Assembly: GCA_963808965.1 (NCBI GenBank)
Contig: CAWEHU010000022.1
Location: forward strand, 1-63,970
Reading direction: 5' to 3'
Source: CAWEHU01 sp963808965
GTDB lineage: Bacteria > Pseudomonadota > Alphaproteobacteria > Acetobacterales > Acetobacteraceae
Length of the DNA stretch: 63,970 nt
The notes under the pieces are model-generated. The model was not told the origin of the DNA. It did no database searches and saw only the letters and a list, made by a program, of their open reading frames with translations. Below are positions 27,901 through 36,543 of the stretch, in pieces. The position numbers and the translations under genes were made by a program. Every line of letters starts with the position of its first letter. The stretch's first letter is position 1.

Positions 27901-29748
27901 CTACTCGCCCGACAGCTCCCGCCGCCGCCGGTCCAGTTCGTCGCTGTAGCGGCGTAGCGCGTATTGCTCGGTCAGCAGCCCGATGACGCGCTTGCTCTCC
28001 GCGCCGTCCACGACGGCGAGCGCATCGCTCTCGGCATTCTCGAACATCGCCACCGCCTCCTTAATCGTCATCTGCGGGAGCAGTGCCGCATCCTTGTAGT
28101 GGACGATATCGGCGATGCGGGACGCTTCCCCGGTATCGGCATGCGCCTCCGCGAGCACCACAATTCCGGCATAGCGATCGTTCTCGTCCACCGCCACGAC
28201 ACGTTGCGTCGCGCCGAGCGGGAAGTCGCGGCGGAAAGCGGTGAGCGGCGTGTCGGCGCGGGCCGTGCGTACCTCGCGCCGCATCATGCGCCCGACCGTC
28301 AGATTGCGCATCCAGCCGATATCGACCGCACTCCGGATGCTCTCGCCGCGCAGATGGAATCGCCAGGTCGCGAAGGAGTAGCCGAACGTCCGCCGCACCG
28401 TGAGCGCCGAAATGACGCAGGCTGCCAGCACCGCGATCGTCATGGGCAGGCTGCCGGTTTCCTCTAGCGCGAGGAACCCCATCGTGAGCGGGCCGCCGAC
28501 GATCGCGACCGCCATGCCGCTCATGCCCACGATGGCGCAGACGACGGGAGGAATGGCGTGCGTCGTCGTGACCATCGCGAGCAATCCCGCGAATAGCTTC
28601 CCGACCATCGCCCCCAGGAACAGCGAGGCGAAGAACAGGCCGCCACGAAACCCCGAGCCGATCGATACTGCCGATGCGACCGACTTCAGCGCGATCAGCG
28701 TCGCCACCCAGGTGAGCGTGTAGGGTAAGTCGATCCCGACCGCCAGGGCCGCGTGCCCGGACGACATCACCGAGGGCGTGACCAGCGCCATTGTTCCGAT
28801 GACGAGGCCGCCGATCGCGGGGCGCAGCCAGACCGGAACGCGGCTGCGCCGGAACAGATCCTCGGTCCTCGTCACCCCCCACATGATGGCGATGCCGACG
28901 AGCGCGCAGACGACGCCGAGCGCCATGATCGCGATGTAGTCCACGCCCTCGATGCTGCTCGGGACCTGCAAGGCGAGCCCGCCGGGCGCCCCGTGCAGCG
29001 CGTTCGTCACCGATACGGCAACGAGCGCGGAAACCACGACGGGCGCGAGCGTTCCGAGTGTGTAGGTCCCGATCACCAATTCATAGGCGTAGAAGGAGCC
29101 GGTCAGCGGGGCCTGGAACGCGGCGGCGATCGCGCCGGCCGCACCGCAGCCGACCAGCAGCCTGAGATCGTTGCGCCGCACGCGAAAGCCGCGCCCGAGG
29201 CGGGAGCCGCAGGCCGAGCCGATCTGCGTGTAGCCGGCTTCCAGCCCGACCGAGGCGCCGACGCCATTCGAGATCATCGTTTGAAGCACGACGATGAGGC
29301 TGTCATTGAGCGACATCTGGCCGCCGTAGAGCGCGTTCGCCTCGATCGGGTCCACCGCGCGGCGTGGCCACCAGCGCGCGATCCCGATCCCGAGCAATCC
29401 GAGCAGGAGCCCGCCCAAGCTGGGCACCAGCACCACACGCACCGGGTCGAGTTCGGTTTTCACGAGACCGGACAGGCGTTGGCCGGGCTTGAGGGCGAAC
29501 AGCAGTTCATGGATGTGCTGCGTGCTGATGGTCATCCCGGCGACCAGCAAGCCGGCCGCGCAGCCTACGATCGCGGCGAGGCCCACAAGCCAGATTTCGT
29601 CGGTGCGAACCAGCGCGCGGAGGGTTTGCGGCGCGTGCAGCACGGCCGCGCCCAGAGCGCGTCGATGCCGGCCCGAGGTCGCGCGGGGCATCGGTCGGGG
29701 CGCCGAAGCAGCGCCCGCCAGAGTCGAATCGCCGGAAGAACTCAACAT
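27901..29748 (-). CDS. ClC family chloride channel/antiporter with C-terminal CBS pair
   Basis: 615-residue inner-membrane ClC protein that conducts or exchanges chloride (possibly other anions) with protons. Motifs near the anion path: GASVGLEAGYTQIGS (near residue 165, equivalent of GREGP), GSGFRGGLFFASLFLGAMVG (near 365) and the long hydrophobic helices between. Two CBS domains occupy about 480-600 (MMRREVRTARADTPL, ALLPQMTIKEAVAMFENAES), probably binding nucleotides to gate the channel. It is monocistronic by context. Confidence 0.9.
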   Translation of the reverse strand: MLSSSGDSTLAGAASAPRPMPRATSGRHRRALGAAVLHAPQTLRALVRTDEIWLVGLAAIVGCAAGLLVAGMTISTQHIHELLFALKPGQRLSGLVKTELDPVRVVLVPSLGGLLLGLLGIGIARWWPRRAVDPIEANALYGGQMSLNDSLIVVLQTMISNGVGASVGLEAGYTQIGSACGSRLGRGFRVRRNDLRLLVGCGAAGAIAAAFQAPLTGSFYAYELVIGTYTLGTLAPVVVSALVAVSVTNALHGAPGGLALQVPSSIEGVDYIAIMALGVVCALVGIAIMWGVTRTEDLFRRSRVPVWLRPAIGGLVIGTMALVTPSVMSSGHAALAVGIDLPYTLTWVATLIALKSVASAVSIGSGFRGGLFFASLFLGAMVGKLFAGLLAMVTTTHAIPPVVCAIVGMSGMAVAIVGGPLTMGFLALEETGSLPMTIAVLAACVISALTVRRTFGYSFATWRFHLRGESIRSAVDIGWMRNLTVGRMMRREVRTARADTPLTAFRRDFPLGATQRVVAVDENDRYAGIVVLAEAHADTGEASRIADIVHYKDAALLPQMTIKEAVAMFENAESDALAVVDGAESKRVIGLLTEQYALRRYSDELDRRRRELSGE

Positions 29749-29993
29749 GCGCGACGTCCAGACCGAAGCAGCGGCGTCAGAAGGATGGACCCGGATTGTC
29801 CGCCGCCGAGTCCTTCGGGCTCCCGCCGCGATTCATGGAACTTGCGGACGGTTGGATCAACCGCCCACAGCGCGCGATCGTCTAAAATCGCGGTAAAGGA
29901 ATGGTTTATCGGCGCGTCGCGACAGCGTCGCGGGTTCCCGGCGCGGGTGAGCTCGCCCGGGGGTCCCGGGCGAGCTGCCGCTGGCCGGCAAGT

Positions 29994-31530
29994 CTAGGCA
30001 GCGTATGTGACCCAATTCACGTCGAGGTTGTAGCCGTAGGAGTTGACGCGCATCTTAGCATAGCGGCCGTCTCCTGTCCGCACGGCGATGACAGCGCCGG
30101 GCGTAAGCTGGTTCGCCCCGTTGTTGCTGCCGTTGATTGGGGACGAACTGAAGGCTGCCGCGTGAAGAGTCTCGCGGGAGACAGCATCGAAGTCTGGGTG
30201 CCCCAAATGGCAGAGCGACGCCCCGCCGCGAGGCACGAGGAATCGGGTTGTGCCGTCCACCTGCTCCCACCAGATATCGTCTCCTGTCGGCGGGCCCTGT
30301 ACGCCGTTGTCGAGGTCGAAGGTCCAGGTTCCCTTCAGTACCCGTCTCGCCTTCCGTCCGCACCGCCACCTCGTTCCAGCCGAGATGGCCTCGGGTATAG
30401 TCGCACACTGCCTGGGTATTGTGGCTCATGAGGCACGGCACGAAGTGAGCGGCGCAGCTCTCGCAGTTGCCGTTCGGAATCTGATAGCGGCCGAACAGCG
30501 AGGTGCAGGTGCAATTCGCTGACGAATACTCATCGGGACAGCCGAAGATGTGGCCCGTTTCGTGCGCCACGACGATGTGGAAGTTGTCGATCCCCCAGCC
30601 GTCCACCCCGAAATCCATGACGACGTGATTGCCCCAGGTATAGGCGAACCAAGTCTTCGGGTACTTCGTGATGAACACCGCGTAAGCCCACGCGGCGTTG
30701 TTCCGGCCCTTGATATCGTTGATGTAGCTGTTGAGCCCGTTGAGGTCGCCCGAGTAGCCCATCGCGCTCAGAGCGGCATTGCGCCAGAGATCCTCCCAGC
30801 TATTCTGGTTCTGAGCGGTGAATGAGCTTGATGGGAGCGAGATCTTCGGCCGCTTGAAGTCGTAGAACCACTGCACGCCGGCAGACGGCTCAAGCCCGCC
30901 AAGCCAGTTGAGACCGGTCGTGGTCTCGTTCAGGGTTTTGCTCTTCTCCTGGTCGGTGATGATGAAGTCGTTCACCGTGCTGTCCACCCAGACGACGCCA
31001 ACCGCGATCCGGCCGGACAGGACCGGGATGCCGTAATTCGGAGCGCCTTCCACGGCCGGGCTCTGCTGCAAGCCCTGAATGCGCCGGAACTCCTGCTCCT
31101 GTTCGCGGAAGAGCTTCTGGATGTGGGGTGGGTTCGGCGGCTGGTGTCCCGGCTCGTCCCACGGTTTGCCGCGATGCGGGTCGGCCAGCTGGCGAACGCG
31201 TCGCTGCGGATCGATGTGATTGTTCCAGGCAGCTCCGGCGAGCGCCAAGTCGTGGTCGGCCCCGGTAAGGTCGATGCGGCCGGTATGCACGCTACGGATC
31301 GGCCCGCCTGATTTGAGTCGTGCGAGCGCGGCTTGGGGCAGCATGACAACCAGGAACTTCGGCGGGAAAGCGTGTAATAGCCGTCCCCCCAGCGCTTGAA
31401 CAATTTTGGTAGCCTGGTCGAGGTCGGCCGGCTTACCCCCGAGCCGGATGAAAATTTCCTGCTCGCCGCCGACTTGCTGGCTTCCGCTCCCGGGATCGGC
31501 TCCGCTTGATGTGGACGAATGTCCCGACAT
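29994..31530 (-). pseudogene. Zinc metallopeptidase (HExxHxxGxxD), one frameshift near 3' end
   Basis: About 511 residues when repaired. The active site is HETGHIFGCPDEY near residues 319-331, the HExxHxxGxxD pattern of snapalysin-like metzincins, followed by Cys-rich SSANCTCTSLFG and CLMSHN, a candidate Met-turn. The first 100 residues (EIFIRLGGKPADLDQATKIV ... FLVVMLPQAALARLKSG) resemble a propeptide/inhibitor-like domain. No signal peptide is visible. ATG 31530 was chosen for the GGAAG site upstream. Near 30330 one base too many shifts the frame; the C-terminal domain continues as KGTWTFDLDNGVQGPPTGDD to ...NWVTYAA at 29994. It stands alone. Confidence 0.75.
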
Positions 31531-31719
31531 GAGTCTTCCTTTCTGAGTCACAACGGCCTTTCCGTCGCGCGGCGACCCTAGTCGGGGAAGAGCCGGCTGC
31601 CTGTAATTCAGGCCACAGCCGGTCGCAAAGGAACAACCGGAACGACACTATGCTGCCCGAGCCGGCCGTCGCCGGAATTTATGTCGCTCCAGCTCTCATG
31701 CAGAGAGAATGCAGCCCAG

Positions 31720-32700
31720 CTAAGCGCTCAGTCTGCGCTCGGCGCGCGTCGCCTCCAGATCGTCTTCCACGAAGGCGCGGATCACGTCGACGAGCGGCTC
31801 ATGCGCCGCAAACCCGAGCGTGCGCGCATGGACCGGCTGAAACGCGGCGGGCCAGCCGCTGACGATTTCGTAGATCGCCTGGTCCTCCACGCGCTGGACC
31901 AGCGAAGAAGCGCCGGGTTTCACCTCATCGAGCGCTTGCAGCATGTGGGCAACGGTGACGCTCATCCCCGGCGGATTGACGCTGCGGTCGAGACCCATGG
32001 GCCGGGTGTTCATGGTAGCCGCGTGCAACAGCCAGTCCACGGCGCGCCGCGGGCTGCACACCCAGACCGCGAAATCGTCCGGAACCGGCAGTTCGGCGGG
32101 AAGGCCGAGCAGCGGCTCGCGGACGATGGCGGAGACGAAGCTGCTGGCGGCCTTGTTCGGCCGCCCCGGCCGCACGATCACGGTCGGAAGCCGGATCGAG
32201 ACCACGTCGAGGAAGTGCCGGCGGCTGGCATCGGCGAGGATCAGCTCGGCGGCCGCTTTCTGCGCGCCGTAGGTGTTGGCCGGAATTTGCCGCGCGTCAT
32301 CCCCCAGCACCGCCTTCTGGCCGCCGCTGAAGCTCGCGACGCTGCTGGTAAAAACCACACGCGGCGGGCGCGCGAGCTTGCGGCAGGCGTCGATCACCGC
32401 GTCGGTCCCGCGCAGGTTGACCCGGCGTCCCAGCTCGTAATCCAACTCGGCCTGCGCGCTGACCACGGCCGCCAGATGGAAGACGATCTCCGTATCGGGC
32501 GGGATCGCCTCGGGAGGCAGGTCCGCGAGATCCCCGGCTACCGCCGTGACCGGGAAGGAGGCGTGCGGGCGCGGCGGCTCGGCCATGTCGAACAGGACGA
32601 GTCCGGTCACTTCCTTGCCGGCGAGCGCACCATCGCGCGCAAGCCGCGCCGCGATTTTCCGCCCGATGAAGCCACCGCCGCCGAGGATGGAGATCTTCAT
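31720..32700 (-). CDS. denD: NAD-dependent epimerase/dehydrogenase, D-erythronate dehydrogenase-like
   Basis: Extended short-chain dehydrogenase (326 residues). N-terminal Rossmann motif GGGGFIGRK, FHLAAVVSAQAELD, VFTSSVASFSG and the catalytic Tyr/Lys in NTYGAQKAAAE, then VSIRLPTVIVRPGRPNKAAS. This pattern matches DenD, which oxidises D-erythronate to 2-oxo-tetronate in tetrose-acid catabolism. None of the usual partners (a kinase of DUF1537 type, an aldolase or an isomerase) is adjacent, so the role here is unproven. The start is ATG 32700. Confidence 0.8.
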   Translation of the reverse strand: MKISILGGGGFIGRKIAARLARDGALAGKEVTGLVLFDMAEPPRPHASFPVTAVAGDLADLPPEAIPPDTEIVFHLAAVVSAQAELDYELGRRVNLRGTDAVIDACRKLARPPRVVFTSSVASFSGGQKAVLGDDARQIPANTYGAQKAAAELILADASRRHFLDVVSIRLPTVIVRPGRPNKAASSFVSAIVREPLLGLPAELPVPDDFAVWVCSPRRAVDWLLHAATMNTRPMGLDRSVNPPGMSVTVAHMLQALDEVKPGASSLVQRVEDQAIYEIVSGWPAAFQPVHARTLGFAAHEPLVDVIRAFVEDDLEATRAERRLSA

Positions 32701-32789
32701 GGCCGTGCTCCCGAATGTGCCGGCGAGGCGTTTGCCGGTGAGCAAGGAGGTAGACCCGGCCGAACCCCGGCGCAACGCGGTCCGGCGAT

Positions 32790-32975
32790 CTACCCGGCTG
32801 CGGGGGGCTCGGATTTGGGACCCGGCATTGTCATCGGAGGCGTCGAGTCCCGCTCGGTCATTTTCAGCAGGATCTCGCCAACCTCGAGCGCGGTCGGCTC
32901 CCGCCCATGCTCGCGCCGGAACCAGTCCGACACGGCGTCCCGCGAGATCGGGTATCCGGGAACAGGTAGCTTCAT
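32790..32975 (-). CDS. Small hypothetical protein
   Basis: 61 residues (MKLPVPGYPISRDAVSDWFR...), soluble, with no recognised domain. ATG 32975 is preceded by a strong GGAAGGAG site. The frame is open to 33098, but that part overlaps the start of the divergent lipoprotein gene and carries no RBS. It is in the same direction as denD, 89 bp upstream of it. Confidence 0.55.
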   Translation of the reverse strand: MKLPVPGYPISRDAVSDWFRREHGREPTALEVGEILLKMTERDSTPPMTMPGPKSEPPAAG

Positions 32976-33058
32976 GGGGCGTCTCCTTCCGTCGCGGTTG
33001 TCTATCCAGCGCCAGCGTTGCACAGCGCGAGGACCGGGGACATGCTCGCCGTGCGTCT

Positions 33059-33653
33059 GTGAAAAGGGAGGGCGATCTGCCGAGGCGCATTCTCGCATTG
33101 GGGCTGCTGTGCGGCTGTGCCGGCTGCGTCGCGCCCGCAGAGCTGACGTATGAACAACGACCGCAGGCCGCCGTCGTGCCGCTTCCCGAGATCGCCCAGG
33201 TGGTGGTGATCGACGCCCGCGACGTACCCGACCGCTATGTGGGCGCGGTCATGGGGATGAACGGCAAGCCGCTGAAGACGCTGCGCTCGCCCATGCCGGT
33301 AGCGGAAGCCGTCGCCGCGGCGTTCCGGCGGGCGCTCGCGGCGCGCGGCGAGATGGCGCCCTCCGCCCGCCGGCCGGTACGATCTCGATGTGATGCTCCT
33401 GCAACTCAACGCCGAGCAGGACGCGGAACGGCAGGGCGAAGCGGATATGGTGGTCCGGCTGGTCGATCGCGCGACCGGGCGCGAGGTCTACAGCACGCGC
33501 ACTTACGCCGAAAGCCGCGGCGACAACTACCTTGCCGTGGACAACGATGTTTTCGGCTCGCCCGCCGCCCTGACGCGGGTAGCGAACGCCGTCCTGGACA
33601 GGGCGATCACGGAGACGGTGGACAAGCCGGGGTTCCGGACGGCCCTTCGCTAG
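33059..33653 (+). pseudogene. YajG-like lipoprotein, one frameshift
   Basis: About 197 residues when repaired. GTG 33059 opens a signal sequence with a lipobox-like segment (ILALGLLCGCAGC), then VVPLPEIAQVVVIDARDVPD and PVAEAVAAAFRRALAARGE. An indel between about 33350 and 33375 moves the frame; it resumes YDLDVMLLQLNAEQDAE and continues through DMVVRLVDRATGREVYS to the stop at 33653. The layout (lipoprotein, paired beta-alpha unit, C-terminal helix) resembles YajG-family outer-membrane lipoproteins of unknown function. It is divergent from the 61-residue gene and convergent with the DUF2336 gene. Confidence 0.6.
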
Positions 33654-33701
33654 CGCGTACGGCCGTGAACTGGATACCGTGTCGCCGGACGGTGCGAACC
33701 G

Positions 33702-34922
33702 TCACCCTCCCATCCGGCCGAGGAACTCGAGTTGCCAGCGCATCTCCGCGGGTGCCAAGGGAAAATTGCCGCCCGGCCCCGCGGCCAACGCCGCGCTCGG
33801 CGGAATGCGGGCGAGTAGCGCCTGGAGCGGACCGGCCACTCGCATGCTGAATCCGGCCTTCCAGCACAGGCTGATAAGCCCCTTCGCGCTGCGGAGCGCG
33901 GCGGCGCGCTCCACAACCGCAAGCGGCATCCCCGAGGCCGTCGCGAGCAGGGCGGAGGCGAGCCTCGCCTCGCCGCGCTGGGCCGCTTTCAGCAGGGCGT
34001 CCTCGGTCAGCCGCCCATCCGCCGCGAGCGCCTGGGCCTCGGCGATCGCTCGCTCGGTCGTCAGCTTCGGCTGGGCGCCCGCCTGCCCCTGCTCGCGCGA
34101 CAGCCGCTCGGTCAGCTTCCGCCGCAGCTCCTCGATCAGCGCCGGATCGAGGTCGCCGCGCCGGGCGAGGACGTCCAGAAGCTGTGTCGCCACGATCTCG
34201 GACAAGGCGCGCGCGGCGTGAGCAGGTAGCGCCGGCCGGCGCACGAGCGGTTCGTGCCAATCGGCGTGCTGCGCCGACTGAACGATCAGGGAATCAAGCG
34301 TTGCTTCGCGAATCGCGGCCGAGCCGTTGGCGAGCAAGGAGCGAATGGCCGCGGTATCGGCGGTCGCGACCACGGCGTCCGACACGGCCTCGGTCAGATG
34401 CGGCCGGCGCGCGATGGCCGTGACGGTCTCGGGCGCGGGAGGGGAAGACAGCAGCGTGAGCAGGTCTTCCGGCGTCAGCAGCGGCGAAAGCCGGATCACC
34501 GGCTCGCTGACCGTGACCGCCGCATCGCGGGCGAGCCGCAGTATCAGCGGCTTCGGTGCTTCGGGCATTTCCTTCACGACATCGGCGATGGCGGCGCGCA
34601 CGCGGATCGCCTCGTCCTCGACCAGGCCGGCCAGGAGCCGGATGGCCTGCTCCCGCAGCCGAACCTGCTCCGCTTCGCCGAGAGCGGGAACGAAGGATGC
34701 CAGCTTGCGGGCGAGCAGCATGCGCACCCGCTCGTCGCCATCCTGCGCCAGAACCTCGTCGGCATGCACCGGACAGGCGGCGTTCATCGCCACCGCGGCC
34801 CGTACGGTCACGGACGGATCTTCGGCGAGAACGCAGAGCGCGTCCGGGGCTGTGCGGCTGCTCGCGGCCAACTTCACGCGCGTGGCCTCGTCCAGTCTGC
34901 GGTCGGTGACGCCGATACTCAT
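33702..34922 (-). CDS. DUF2336 domain-containing protein
   Basis: 406-residue all-helical protein with HEAT-like repeats (LAEDPSVTVRAAVAMNAA, RLARDAAVTVSEPVIRLSPL), the DUF2336 architecture common in Rhodospirillales and Rhizobiales, with no known function. The start ATG 34922 overlaps the stop of the upstream diguanylate cyclase by 4 nt (ATGA), so it is translated with it and may be an effector or regulator of c-di-GMP signalling (inference). The frame is open upstream to 35171 but lies inside the GGDEF gene. Confidence 0.82.
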   Translation of the reverse strand: MSIGVTDRRLDEATRVKLAASSRTAPDALCVLAEDPSVTVRAAVAMNAACPVHADEVLAQDGDERVRMLLARKLASFVPALGEAEQVRLREQAIRLLAGLVEDEAIRVRAAIADVVKEMPEAPKPLILRLARDAAVTVSEPVIRLSPLLTPEDLLTLLSSPPAPETVTAIARRPHLTEAVSDAVVATADTAAIRSLLANGSAAIREATLDSLIVQSAQHADWHEPLVRRPALPAHAARALSEIVATQLLDVLARRGDLDPALIEELRRKLTERLSREQGQAGAQPKLTTERAIAEAQALAADGRLTEDALLKAAQRGEARLASALLATASGMPLAVVERAAALRSAKGLISLCWKAGFSMRVAGPLQALLARIPPSAALAAGPGGNFPLAPAEMRWQLEFLGRMGG

Positions 34923-36319
34923 TCGCCGCTCTCGTGGGAGACCCGCCAGTGGCCGCGTCCGTTGCGCTTCACTTCGTACATCGCCTGGTCGGCGCGGCGG
35001 ATCAGCGAATCGATGTCCTCTCCGCGGCCGGCCGTGCGCGTCGCGATGCCGATGGACATGCCGAGGGCGGGGCCTTGCCCGCCGGTGACCTTGTCGAGCG
35101 TGCGCGGGGTCTGCACCCGCAGCATCTCCGCGCGCTCGGCCGTGGTCAGGTGATCCGCGCCGTTCAGCCATACCGCGAACTCGTCGCCGCCGAGCCGGGC
35201 CACGAGGTCGGTCGGGCGGACGGTCTCGCGGAGAAGCTTCGCGACTTGCCGCAGCGCCTCGTCGCCCGCGTCGTGGCCGAGGCGATCGTTCAGCGGCTTG
35301 AAGTTATCGAGGTCGGCGAACATGAGCGTGCCGGGCAGTCCCTCGCGCTCGAGCCGGTCGATGTGGCGGGCCATCTCCTCGAGGAAGGCGCGCCGGTTCA
35401 GGAGACCGGTGAGCGGGTCGGTCCGGGCCTGCTTCGCCATCTCCCGCTGGATCGCCTCGTGCTCCAGCACCATGCGTACGATGGTGGCGGCCGAGGCCGC
35501 CAGAATCTGGTCGTCGGTATCCCACGCACGCGAGCCGGGGGTCCGCCATATTCCGAGCCCGATATGCTCGCCGAAGCGCGTTTGACAGGGGCAGACCAGC
35601 ACCGGCCGGCCATTGGCGGCGTTCTCCTGCGCCGGGGTCTCGGCGTTGGCCTGCAACAGCGAGAGCGCGGTCCCGAGCACGGCGGAGGCGCCGCCGCCGC
35701 CCTGGTGCAAAAGCTTCGGGCCCGAGCCAGCCCCGAGCACGTCGATCACGGCCGCGCCCTCGGCGCCCAGCGCATTCAGCAGAGCATCCAGCACGGCTGC
35801 CATCATCTTGGGCGCCATCACCTCCTGGCGCATGCGCCAGAGGATGTGCTCGATCACCTCGCCGCGCCTCAGCGCCGCGGAAACCTGCGCCTCCCGCCGG
35901 TCCTGTTCGGTCACGTCCATCGCCGCGCCGCGGGCGCCCACGACGCGGCCTTGTGCGTCCAGCAACGGCGCCGCCGCGAAAGCGAGGCAGGAAACCGCTC
36001 CGTCCGGCCGCTTGAGCCAGGCGCGCCGGCGCTGGATCGGCGCGACGGGGCGGAACGGATTGTATCCGTTGGCGGGATCGGCGAGCAGCAGCTCGGCCGG
36101 CTGGCCGAGCAGGGTGGAAGCGGACCAGCCGAGCACGGCGTCCGGCGCCAGAAAAGAGAACCGGCCCCAGGCGTCGGTCTCGAAGGCGAGGTCGGCGGCC
36201 ATCGTCACGAGGTCGCGCCAGCGTTGCCGGCTCTCGATCAGCGCGCCACGCAGGGGATCGGCGGCGGGTTGGGAAGCGCGCAGCGCGCGCAGGGGAGGGA
36301 GGGCGTCGATCTCGGGCAT
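34919..36319 (-). CDS. PAS-GAF-GGDEF diguanylate cyclase
   Basis: 466-residue cytosolic signalling enzyme that makes c-di-GMP from two GTP. The PAS domain is about 35-140 (ADLAFETDAWGRFSFLAPDA), the GAF-like domain about 150-295, and GGDEF about 305-460 (DPLTGLLNRRAFLEEM, FADLDNFKPLNDRLGHDAGD). The signature is intact as RLGGDEFAVW near residue 377. An RxxD product-inhibition site (RPTD) lies five residues before it, so feedback control by c-di-GMP is expected. It is cotranscribed with the DUF2336 gene. Confidence 0.92.
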   Translation of the reverse strand: MPEIDALPPLRALRASQPAADPLRGALIESRQRWRDLVTMAADLAFETDAWGRFSFLAPDAVLGWSASTLLGQPAELLLADPANGYNPFRPVAPIQRRRAWLKRPDGAVSCLAFAAAPLLDAQGRVVGARGAAMDVTEQDRREAQVSAALRRGEVIEHILWRMRQEVMAPKMMAAVLDALLNALGAEGAAVIDVLGAGSGPKLLHQGGGGASAVLGTALSLLQANAETPAQENAANGRPVLVCPCQTRFGEHIGLGIWRTPGSRAWDTDDQILAASAATIVRMVLEHEAIQREMAKQARTDPLTGLLNRRAFLEEMARHIDRLEREGLPGTLMFADLDNFKPLNDRLGHDAGDEALRQVAKLLRETVRPTDLVARLGGDEFAVWLNGADHLTTAERAEMLRVQTPRTLDKVTGGQGPALGMSIGIATRTAGRGEDIDSLIRRADQAMYEVKRNGRGHWRVSHESGE

Positions 36320-36543
36320 GGCTGGGCCGTTCCTTTGGCTGACGCCATATCAAGGCGAGTCGCGTAAACGCCCGGTTACTCCGGGTGCGATCCGGCTTTC
36401 ATCCGGCCGGTTTGCCTGCCGTGCACCCTTCTGGCATACGACGCGCCACTCGCTGGCACGCGGTCTCCCCGGTATGCGCCCACTCCGTCGCGCGTCCGCA
36501 TTGACGCGGGCCTCCTTATGGCTGCGATGAGGGAAATTTCCGG

